Positions 1 to 5,427 of a DNA stretch of 8,113 nt are shown piece after piece. A model generated the notes under the pieces. The model searched no databases, was not told the DNA's origin, and was given only the letters and a program-made list of their open reading frames with translations. Made by a program: the position numbers and the translations under genes. Within the stretch, counting starts at the first letter, position 1. Each line of letters opens with the position of its first letter. This stretch comes from Thermoplasmata archaeon (GTDB lineage Archaea > Thermoplasmatota > Thermoplasmata > Thermoplasmatales > GCA-001856825), in assembly GCA_021831005.1 (NCBI GenBank), contig JAKBNO010000018.1:1-8113 (forward strand), read 5' to 3'.

Positions 1-1
1 C

Positions 2-685
2 GATAGTGCGGGGACCACGATTGGGACGAGCATAAACAATGCCTGTGTGGAAGCAGGAATAACAATGGTGGGCGGAGAGACCGCTTCCGTCCCAGATCTG
101 GTGAACGGGATTGACATCTCCGGAACTGTGATTGGGCACCTTCAGAAGGGGAAAGAGATAACAGGAATCCGCATCAAAGAGAAGGATAAGGTCACGGGTC
201 TTGCCTCTAACGGAATTCACTCGAACGGTTTTTCCCTGATCAGGAAGATTTATGAGAACAAACCGGAGACGCTGGAGGAAGATTTCCAGGGAAAGCCATT
301 CTGGGAGAGTTTGCTAAAGGGGACCAGAATTTATTCAAAGAAGCTGTTCGAACTTATCCAAGAATTTGATATCCACGGAATTTCTCACATTACGGGCGGA
401 GGAGTTAGAAATCTGCTGAGACTCAAAGAGGCAAGATACAAACTCACCTACCCGGAAATACCTCCCCTGTTCCAGAAAATAAACAGAGACGGAGAGATAC
501 CCAACCAGGAAGCGTTCGAAGTTTTCAACATGGGCATAGGAATGATGATAATCTCGTCCAAAAAGGATCAGGACTCTATAATCCAAGAATTAAGCAAATT
601 CAATCCAACGGATCTCGGAGTTGTAGCAGCTGGCAATGGGATTTCGGTGGACAACTATGGTGTCAAGTACCGTAGCTACTACTAG
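2..685 (+). CDS. purM: Phosphoribosylformylglycinamidine cyclo-ligase (AIR synthetase), 3' part
   Basis: Partial gene: the frame is open from base 2 and the N-terminus lies outside the window. About 227 C-terminal residues are present, ending in TAG at 683-685. PurM closes formylglycinamidine ribonucleotide to aminoimidazole ribonucleotide with ATP in cytosolic purine synthesis. Recognisable blocks in order are DSAGTTIG at the extreme start, MVGGETASVPD, GLASNGIHSNGFSLIRK, the tract SHITGGGVRNLLR, and NMGIGMMI near the C-terminus. These match PurM in order and spacing, and HSNGFSLIRK separates it from the related SelD, HypE and ThiL folds. A GTG at 47 could be mistaken for the start, but conserved PurM sequence continues upstream of it. 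No other purine gene lies downstream; the next gene has its own promoter, so purM probably ends its transcription unit here. Confidence 0.95.
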   Translation, partial: DSAGTTIGTSINNACVEAGITMVGGETASVPDLVNGIDISGTVIGHLQKGKEITGIRIKEKDKVTGLASNGIHSNGFSLIRKIYENKPETLEEDFQGKPFWESLLKGTRIYSKKLFELIQEFDIHGISHITGGGVRNLLRLKEARYKLTYPEIPPLFQKINRDGEIPNQEAFEVFNMGIGMMIISSKKDQDSIIQELSKFNPTDLGVVAAGNGISVDNYGVKYRSYY

Positions 686-759
686 CATATACTTTGACCG
701 TTAATTGAGAAAATACTGCGCTCCCGTCGATATATTTCTAAACCTCGAGACCACTAAGA

Positions 760-767
760 TTTATATT
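760..767 (+). promoter_or_regulatory. Archaeal TATA box for peroxiredoxin gene
   Basis: TTTATATT fits the archaeal TATA consensus. Initiation about 25 bp downstream falls near 789, giving a short leader of roughly 18 nt that still contains the Shine-Dalgarno sequence at 796-803. A second AT-rich run (GATATATTT, 729-737) lies too far upstream for this start and may be incidental. The call rests on sequence and spacing only. Confidence 0.55.
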
Positions 768-795
768 AGAGGATTAACTATTCTAAACGAATTGA

Positions 796-803
796 AGGGT
801 GAT
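796..803 (+). promoter_or_regulatory. Shine-Dalgarno sequence that fixes the peroxiredoxin start
   Basis: AGGGTGAT pairs with the 3' end of archaeal 16S rRNA (complement of GGAGGTGAT) and ends 3 nt before the ATG at 807. It supports that ATG over the in-frame TTG at 705, which would add 34 unconserved residues encoded by promoter DNA. Confidence 0.6.
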
Positions 804-806
804 GAA

Positions 807-1325
807 ATGATAGGTAAGAAAGCACCGGATTTTGACGCGAAAGCATTCGTGGACGGAAAGTTTGAAGACTTTAGGCTATCCAAGTTGAGGGGAAAGTGGG
901 TCGTGCTGTTTTTCTACCCTGCCGACTTTACTTTCGTATGTCCCACCGAACTGGAGGGATTTGCAGACAGACTTGCAGACTTCAAGAAACTTGGAGCAGA
1001 AGTGGTTTCAGTCAGCAGAGATACAGTCTTCGTCCACAAGGCATGGGTGGAAAACGACGATAGAGTTGCAAAGGTGAAGTACGCGATGGTGGAGGACAGG
1101 AAAGGAGAAATATCAAGGGACTACGGCGTACTCGATGAAGTATCCGGGAATTCACACAGAGGGCTCTTCATTATCAATCCAGAAGGGATCACGAAATACG
1201 TGGTCATCACTGATGACAATGTAGGTAGGAGCACCGAAGAAACGTTCAGAGTTCTTGCGGCTCTCCAGAGTGGAGGTCTTTGCCCTGTCAACTGGGAACC
1301 AGGAGAGGCAACACTGAAAGTCTAA
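807..1325 (+). CDS. Typical 2-Cys peroxiredoxin (AhpC/Prx1 family)
   Basis: A 172-residue thiol peroxidase that reduces H2O2 and organic peroxides in the cytosol. The peroxidatic Cys is C45 in the signature PADFTFVCPTE, with P38, T42 and C45 forming the PxxxTxxC motif and R118 the likely second catalytic Arg. The resolving Cys is C159 in GGLCPVNW, close to the C-terminus, which marks a typical 2-Cys enzyme whose disulfide forms between subunits. The chain stops 13 residues after C159, so the C-terminal extension with the YF motif, linked in eukaryotic Prx to over-oxidation, is absent. The start is set by the Shine-Dalgarno sequence at 796-803 and by the family N-terminus (IGKKAPDF). The gene appears to be transcribed alone. 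The electron donor (thioredoxin, glutaredoxin or an AhpF-like reductase) is not encoded nearby. Confidence 0.95.
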   Translation: MIGKKAPDFDAKAFVDGKFEDFRLSKLRGKWVVLFFYPADFTFVCPTELEGFADRLADFKKLGAEVVSVSRDTVFVHKAWVENDDRVAKVKYAMVEDRKGEISRDYGVLDEVSGNSHRGLFIINPEGITKYVVITDDNVGRSTEETFRVLAALQSGGLCPVNWEPGEATLKV

Positions 1326-1348
1326 TCTTTTCTTATTTTATTATTTTA
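1326..1348 (+). terminator. T-rich transcription stop region after peroxiredoxin
   Basis: Directly after the TAA come TCTTTTC, then TTATTTTA and TTATTTT: runs of T broken by single bases, without a hairpin. Archaeal RNA polymerase commonly terminates on such U-rich tracts. From 1333 the tract lies inside the 3' end of the convergent acylphosphatase gene, where it encodes the Lys/Ile-rich tail on the other strand. It is inferred from composition only. Confidence 0.5.
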
Positions 1349-1599
1349 AAATTATCCATGTCGTCTTCTTGGACATATCTCTTTTTCATATCTGTAACCA
1401 GGGCATTTGGAATCTCCGAGGTACAGTACCGAATGAGTTTGTCGACCGTGTCTGGGTCTCCCTGGATCATAGCTTCCACGGAACCGTCCCTCAAATTCTT
1501 GACCCATCCCTTCAGGTTCAGCCCCTTTGCCATCCTGCGCGTTCGATCCCTGAAACCAACCCCTTGGACGATCCCGTAAAACCTGACATTAACCTGCAT
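1333..1599 (-). CDS. acyP: Acylphosphatase
   Basis: A small protein of 88 residues (90 if the GTG at 1605 is used). It hydrolyses carboxyl-phosphate bonds of acylphosphates such as acetyl phosphate or 1,3-bisphosphoglycerate. The family signature is clear: YGIVQGVGFRDR carries the phosphate-binding Arg (R17 from the ATG, R19 from the GTG), and GWVKNLRDGSVE carries the catalytic Asn (N35/N37). Length and both motifs are normal for the family, and there is no extra domain such as in HypF. The ATG is preferred because the family usually begins only a few residues before the first strand, but the TATA box at 1624-1632 lies between the ideal spacings for the two starts. The 3' end lies 7 bp from the convergent peroxiredoxin stop. 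The gene is divergent from the DNA glycosylase, and no functional link between them is evident. Confidence 0.93.
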   Translation of the reverse strand: MQVNVRFYGIVQGVGFRDRTRRMAKGLNLKGWVKNLRDGSVEAMIQGDPDTVDKLIRYCTSEIPNALVTDMKKRYVQEDDMDNFKIIK

Positions 1600-1623
1600 T
1601 GTCACGCAATAATCAGGACGTTC

Positions 1624-1632
1624 AAATATTTA
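1624..1632 (-). promoter_or_regulatory. TATA box for acylphosphatase gene
   Basis: On the minus strand this reads TAAATATTT, centred about 29 bp before the ATG at 1599 and 23 bp before the GTG at 1605. No good Shine-Dalgarno sequence lies between, so a leaderless or nearly leaderless mRNA is likely. Confidence 0.5.
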
Positions 1633-1710
1633 GTGCAAATCTAGGCCTCAATTTTCTTTGATTAACGTCAAATCTCGATATAATCTAAGTCTGTCACGTG
1701 CGAAGCAACG

Positions 1711-1718
1711 TAAATATA
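1711..1718 (+). promoter_or_regulatory. TATA box for DNA glycosylase gene
   Basis: TAAATATA is centred about 26 bp before the ATG at 1741, so transcription should begin at or next to the start codon. The bases before the ATG (CAATCTTCAA) hold no Shine-Dalgarno sequence. Both facts point to a leaderless mRNA. Confidence 0.6.
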
Positions 1719-1740
1719 GCCCAGACACCTCAATCTTCAA

Positions 1741-2691
1741 ATGCTTGAGAATGTGTTCGAATTCGACCTTCGACCCATACCCCCGTTCAATTTTGAGCTC
1801 ACGGCTCAGAAACCTGCGGGATGGAGTCTATTCAATGCAGGCGAGATTCTGGATGGCAATACGTTTTGGACGGCAACGCGGATCGATGGGATCGTCGCAG
1901 GGATAAAGATGGTGTCAAGAGGAACAATCGACAGGCCAAGATTGCATCTCTCCGTTTACACTTCGGTGCAGATTCCTCAAAAAAAGAAAGGGGAGATTCC
2001 AGGTTATCTAGCCAAAATGATAGGAACAGATCAGGATCTCAGAGAGTTTTACGAGATGGCAGCGAAGGATGAGATCCTCAAGCACACGATCGAAGATCTT
2101 TACGGAATGCACGACACTCAGACTCCCTATCTGTACAACTCTGTTGTCTTGGGTATATGCCTTCAAATGGCAAGACTGGACAGAAGCATGGGTATGATAG
2201 AAAGCATCAACAGGAATTATGGTGATAGAGTCGAATTTGATGGGATTGAGTTGACTGTTGAACCGTCAGCTGAAAGCATATCTGTTTTGAAAGAGAAGGA
2301 GTTTGCAGAGAAGTGCAAGCTGGGATACAGGGCGAAATTTCTCATAAATTCAGCAAAGATGATTGCCAATGGGTTTCCTTCATCGGAGGAAATTCTTTCC
2401 ATGCCACCAATGGAAGCCAAAAAGAAATTGATGGAACTCCCAGGGATCGGCGACTATGCTTCCGACATAATCAACCCACATGGTGGATTTCCTATTGATG
2501 CCTGGTCTGTAGATGTATTCGGTATGCTCTTCTTTGGAAAAGAGCCGAAGAACGCAAGAGAGATGATTGAAAAGGTAAAGAGGAAGGGAATGAAGAAATG
2601 GGGAAGTTGGGCATGGATGGGGTTCTTTTATGTAGCTCAGGATCTTGAAAATCTCTCCAAGAGACTCGGAATGAAACTCAGACAGATGTGA
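1741..2691 (+). CDS. HhH-GPD DNA glycosylase, AlkA/OGG superfamily, probably monofunctional
   Basis: A 316-residue base-excision repair enzyme that cuts the N-glycosidic bond of damaged bases. Residues about 1-100 look like the N-terminal beta domain of AlkA/OGG proteins (FNFEL, then GWSLF and TFWTATRIDG). The helical HhH-GPD domain follows, with LGYRAKF (194-200) resembling the LGYRARY segment of OGG1. The helix-hairpin-helix LPGIGDYASD is at 233-242 and the catalytic Asp is D258 in SVDVF. Aligned on the hairpin, Y239 occupies the place of the OGG1 Schiff-base Lys249, while D258 falls exactly where OGG1 Asp268 would (19 residues on). The enzyme should therefore be a glycosylase without beta-lyase activity, as in AlkA. 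No C-terminal four-Cys iron-sulphur motif of the Nth/MutY type is present. The substrate could be an alkylated purine, hypoxanthine or 8-oxoguanine; sequence does not decide. The start is supported by the TATA spacing. Confidence 0.87.
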   Translation: MLENVFEFDLRPIPPFNFELTAQKPAGWSLFNAGEILDGNTFWTATRIDGIVAGIKMVSRGTIDRPRLHLSVYTSVQIPQKKKGEIPGYLAKMIGTDQDLREFYEMAAKDEILKHTIEDLYGMHDTQTPYLYNSVVLGICLQMARLDRSMGMIESINRNYGDRVEFDGIELTVEPSAESISVLKEKEFAEKCKLGYRAKFLINSAKMIANGFPSSEEILSMPPMEAKKKLMELPGIGDYASDIINPHGGFPIDAWSVDVFGMLFFGKEPKNAREMIEKVKRKGMKKWGSWAWMGFFYVAQDLENLSKRLGMKLRQM

Positions 2692-2692
2692 A

Positions 2693-2707
2693 TTGCACTC
2701 AGTGCAA
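2693..2707. repeat. Perfect 15-bp palindrome upstream of the importer operon
   Basis: Arms TTGCACT and AGTGCAA flank a single C. The element starts 2 bp after the glycosylase stop and ends 24 bp before the TATA box of the binding-protein gene. It could be an operator for a dimeric regulator or a short hairpin in the glycosylase 3' UTR. No T-run follows, so a hairpin-plus-U terminator is unlikely. The symmetry is seen directly; the role is not known. Confidence 0.5.
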
Positions 2708-2731
2708 GGAGAAGAAGTCTTTCAAATAAAC

Positions 2732-2740
2732 TTTAAATAA
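2732..2740 (+). promoter_or_regulatory. TATA box for the ABC importer operon
   Basis: TTTAAATAA is centred about 24 bp before the ATG at 2760. The bases between it and the start are A/T-rich, with no Shine-Dalgarno sequence, which suggests a leaderless mRNA for the first gene and one promoter for all three importer genes. Confidence 0.6.
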
Positions 2741-2759
2741 ATCAATTTTATTTGATTTG

Positions 2760-3713
2760 ATGAACCCAAAACTTATCGCATCTATAATAGTCGTAATTGT
2801 GATAGCTGCTTCCGTTTCTGTTGTTTATGCCGAAACCTACAAGCAGAAAGTCAACGCCTCAACTATCACCGTTACCGATGATCTTGGGAGAAAAGTGCCC
2901 GTTAAACTTCCAGTAACGAGAGTCGTGTCCATGGATCCATCGAACACGCAGATGATGTATTCAATTGGAGCAGGTAGCCTGTTGGTTGCAGATACAAGTT
3001 ATGACTGGTGGCCAGCCAATTCGACATCACTTCCTCACGTTTCGATGGACAGTCCTGCTTCGGTGGAGCAAGTAGTAAATATGACCCCAGACCTTGTACT
3101 GGCGACAACAATTCAGCCCGCTCAAATAATTAATCAACTGCAGAATCTCTCAATCCCAGTCCTGGTGCTCGAACCCCAGAATATTTCCAACATCTATACC
3201 GACATGTTGACGCTGGGGAAGGTCACCAATCACCAATCAGGTGCAGAAAAAGAAGTCAACTACATGAAATCCTATATTCATGGTGTGGAAAGCAATGTGA
3301 GTGCTTATCTCAACCTGACTGGCAACAAAAAACAATCGTTACTATACATGATGTGGTCGACACCTATCTACAGTGTTGGACCGGGAAGTTTCATCCAGAA
3401 CGTTTTGGTAGATGCAGGAGCGTACAACATAGCCAGTAGCCTTAACTCTTCATATCCAACGGTTCCATTGGAGGACGTGGTAAATGACAACCCTCAAGCG
3501 ATCATTGTAGACTACGAAATACCTGGACTTACTAACATAACATGGTTCACAAAAGGAAACCAATCGCAAGTCTGGAACAATATAACGGCAGTTCAGAATG
3601 ATAACATACTATTTTTCAATCAAACCGAATCAAACTGGATGAATGAACCGGGACCACTTACCATATATGCAGTGAAAACGGTTGCTCAATTTCTCTACCC
3701 TCAGGCATTTTGA
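2760..3713 (+). CDS. Membrane-anchored substrate-binding protein of a cobalamin/ferric-siderophore-type ABC importer (BtuF/FepB class)
   Basis: A 317-residue protein that captures the ligand outside the cell and delivers it to the adjacent permease. Residues 5-24 form one hydrophobic segment acting as signal or anchor. There is no lipobox Cys, and the protein contains no Cys at all, so a membrane anchor or cleaved signal is likely. The Peripla_BP_2 fold starts around residue 36: TDDLGRKVPV, RVVSMDPSNTQMMYSIGAG, then SVEQVVNMTPDLVL at 101-114. Twelve N-X-S/T sequons lie along the chain (N32, 87, 107, 129, 141, 179, 185, 229, 259, 267, 274, 287), suggesting a heavily glycosylated surface protein. 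The ATG at 2760 is preferred to the TTG at 2757 on TATA spacing. The stop overlaps the permease start by 1 nt (TGATG). Ligand not determinable: cobalamin, haem or an iron chelate are all possible. Confidence 0.88.
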   Translation: MNPKLIASIIVVIVIAASVSVVYAETYKQKVNASTITVTDDLGRKVPVKLPVTRVVSMDPSNTQMMYSIGAGSLLVADTSYDWWPANSTSLPHVSMDSPASVEQVVNMTPDLVLATTIQPAQIINQLQNLSIPVLVLEPQNISNIYTDMLTLGKVTNHQSGAEKEVNYMKSYIHGVESNVSAYLNLTGNKKQSLLYMMWSTPIYSVGPGSFIQNVLVDAGAYNIASSLNSSYPTVPLEDVVNDNPQAIIVDYEIPGLTNITWFTKGNQSQVWNNITAVQNDNILFFNQTESNWMNEPGPLTIYAVKTVAQFLYPQAF

Positions 3714-4699
3714 TGAAATTCTCTGCCTACATTTTCACTATTTCTTTAGTTTTTCTAACTTTAGTTGATGTCCTTGTCTCTCTGTCGATCGGACCGGTGC
3801 ACATTTCGATTCAGGAAATACTAGAGAACACGTACCTTTTCTTGTTTCACAAGAATCCAGACTGGACGATATCGACGATAATTTTCTACATCCGCCTTCC
3901 TAGGATAGCCCTTGCAATTATAGTTGGAACGATCCTTGGAATATCAGGCCTCACCACTCAAACGATTTTCAAAAATCCACTGGGAGATCCCTATTTGACG
4001 GGTGTCTCCAGCGGAGCTGCCGTTGGTGCAGCCATTGGCTTTTTGGTCTCTCCATACCTGGTTCCCGTGCTGGCATTCATTTTTGCAATGCTGGCGGTTG
4101 GAATATCATTCGCCATCTCAAGGTCAGATGGCGAGGTGAATACAGAGATGCTTATTCTCGCAGGAGTTTCCGTCAGTTTTCTATTCTCTGCGGTTGCCTC
4201 GTACATAATCTACCTGAAGATCGCCAATCTTAGAGGAGTATTGTTCTGGTTGCTTGGGGGTCTTTATGGAGCTACATGGACGAATGACTTCTGGCTCTTC
4301 ATCGCATTGATTGCTATTTTTCCGGTTATGGTTTACTTCCGGAGAGAATTGGACATAATGCTCATGGGAGACGAGCAGGCGAAGAGTCTTGGGGTGAATT
4401 CTGGTCGGGTTAAGACGATCATACTTCTAGTCTCGAGCCTGGTGACTAGCTTGGCCGTTTCAGTTGTTGGAATCATTGGCTTCGTAGGTCTAGTGTCACC
4501 CCACATTGGTAGGAAAATAGTTGGGGAATCCCACAGGTTTCTTATTTTCGTCGCCCCTCTTATAGGGGCAAACATTCTTCTGGTAAGCGATACGATCGCA
4601 CGGAGTGCTCCGCAGGGAGAAATACCAGTTGGCATAATTACGGCTTTCATAGGGGCACCGGTACTTATCTACTTACTTTTCAGGAGGAGGAGAATGTGA
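3713..4699 (+). CDS. ABC importer permease, FecCD/BtuC family
   Basis: A 328-residue polytopic membrane protein; two copies should form the channel for the adjacent ATPase and binding protein. Family marks are RLPR near residues 61-64, the block NPLGDPYLTGVSSGAA (N88 onward), GIIGFVGLVSPHIGR (GLVSPH at 259-264), and PQGEIPVGIITAFIGAP near the end. Hydrophobic segments fill almost the whole length, in keeping with about ten helices in BtuC. Length is normal for the family. The ATG overlaps the stop of the binding-protein gene by 1 nt, so translation is probably coupled. The C-terminus is RRRRM, a positive-inside tail whose AGG codons also form the Shine-Dalgarno sequence of the next gene. Substrate assignment (cobalamin, siderophore, haem) is open. 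Confidence 0.94.
   Translation: MKFSAYIFTISLVFLTLVDVLVSLSIGPVHISIQEILENTYLFLFHKNPDWTISTIIFYIRLPRIALAIIVGTILGISGLTTQTIFKNPLGDPYLTGVSSGAAVGAAIGFLVSPYLVPVLAFIFAMLAVGISFAISRSDGEVNTEMLILAGVSVSFLFSAVASYIIYLKIANLRGVLFWLLGGLYGATWTNDFWLFIALIAIFPVMVYFRRELDIMLMGDEQAKSLGVNSGRVKTIILLVSSLVTSLAVSVVGIIGFVGLVSPHIGRKIVGESHRFLIFVAPLIGANILLVSDTIARSAPQGEIPVGIITAFIGAPVLIYLLFRRRRM
4682..4690 (+). promoter_or_regulatory. Shine-Dalgarno sequence for ATPase gene inside permease gene
   Basis: AGGAGGAGG lies 5 nt before the GTG at 4696 and is a strong match to the archaeal anti-Shine-Dalgarno sequence. It consists of three of the four Arg codons that end the permease. It supports the GTG start and internal initiation within the operon mRNA. 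Confidence 0.7.
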
Positions 4700-5427
4700 T
4701 TGACGTTACTGGATTGACAGTAAGGTATGGCAAGAAGGTGGCCCTCGACAATTTGAATCTGCAGGTTCAGGATGGAGAACACCTCATCCTGATGGGTCCG
4801 AATGGCTCAGGGAAGACTACTTTGCTCAAAGCCCTTCTCGGATTGGTCGGTTACCAGGGAAAGATAAGTCTGAATGGAAAGTCAACTGCCAATCTCACAA
4901 GAAGGGAGCTGGCAAGGGAGATTTCATACGTGCCACAGATATTTTCGACGTCATATACCTTTACTGTAAAGGAATTCGTTTCGATGGGGTTGTACAGCAT
5001 CACAAGGGAATGGTGGGAAGACGACAAGAGAATACACGACACGCTGAACGACGTAGGGATCGACGACCTGAGGGACAAAACGATAAATACCCTTTCTGGA
5101 GGAGAGCTCCAGAAGGCCATAATAGCGAGGGCACTTATCCAGGACTCAAAGTATATCCTGATGGATGAGCCAACCGCCCATCTTGACATCAAGTCGACAC
5201 AGGAAGTTCTGGAAGTCGTGGAAAACTTCAAAGGAAAGGGAACAATAATAGTGTCCCACGATCTCAATGCACTAAACAAACTGGGAGGAAATGTACTGCT
5301 GATAAAGAATGGTCAAAAGAAGTTCAAAGGAGTAAAGGACGACCCGGAATTCAAGTCAAAGATTGCAGAGACATTTGAAACTACTATCAGAGAGACAGGA
5401 GATTATCTCTATTTTCCCCTAGCCTAG
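4696..5427 (+). CDS. ABC importer ATPase, cobalamin/Fe3+-siderophore type (BtuD/FepC class)
   Basis: A 243-residue cytosolic ATPase that powers the adjacent permease as a dimer. All nucleotide-binding motifs are intact: Walker A GPNGSGKT (34-41, K40), Q-loop Q81 in YVPQ, signature LSGGE (133-137), Walker B ILMDEP with D157 and catalytic E158, D-loop AHLD, and switch H188 in VSHD. Length is normal for this family, with a short C-terminal tail. The GTG start overlaps the permease stop in GTGA (4 nt) and is preceded by a strong Shine-Dalgarno sequence. The gene ends in TAG at 5425-5427, 9 bp inside the convergent GHMP kinase gene. With the two genes before it, it completes a three-gene importer. 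Confidence 0.95.
   Translation: MIDVTGLTVRYGKKVALDNLNLQVQDGEHLILMGPNGSGKTTLLKALLGLVGYQGKISLNGKSTANLTRRELAREISYVPQIFSTSYTFTVKEFVSMGLYSITREWWEDDKRIHDTLNDVGIDDLRDKTINTLSGGELQKAIIARALIQDSKYILMDEPTAHLDIKSTQEVLEVVENFKGKGTIIVSHDLNALNKLGGNVLLIKNGQKKFKGVKDDPEFKSKIAETFETTIRETGDYLYFPLA

Noticed and set aside
47..685. GTG at 47 as the true start of purM
   Set aside because: Codons from base 2 continue the conserved PurM sequence upstream (DSAGTTIG), so the gene begins outside the window.
799..805. GTGATGA resembling the C box of a C/D guide RNA
   Set aside because: It is explained by the Shine-Dalgarno sequence and start region of peroxiredoxin, and no matching D box or D'/C' pair is seen in the gap.
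705..806. N-terminal extension of peroxiredoxin from TTG at 705
   Set aside because: The region carries the TATA box and Shine-Dalgarno sequence, and the family N-terminus begins at the ATG at 807.
686..806. tRNA or other structured RNA in the purM-peroxiredoxin gap
   Set aside because: No cloverleaf pairing or T-loop sequence was seen, and the gap is explained by a promoter and short leader.
1695..1700. CACGTG hexamer between the acylphosphatase and glycosylase genes
   Set aside because: A six-base palindrome is common by chance, and no archaeal regulator is tied to it here.
2693..2707. Palindrome as an intrinsic terminator of the glycosylase gene
   Set aside because: No T-run follows; the next bases are GGAGAAGAAG. 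It is listed instead as a possible operator or hairpin of unknown role.
4333..4650. Open frame of 105 codons on the minus strand
   Set aside because: Antisense to the permease gene; no motif, and a composition typical of the reverse of a membrane protein.
4851..5279. Open frame of 142 codons on the minus strand
   Set aside because: It lies entirely antisense to the ATPase gene, whose Walker and signature motifs fix the coding strand. Its Ser-rich translation is typical of a shadow frame.
5399..5417. Short symmetric sequence GAGATTATCTC followed by TATTTT as a terminator of the ATPase gene
   Set aside because: The arms are only 5 bp with a one-base centre and lie inside the coding region before the stop codon; a stable hairpin is unlikely.
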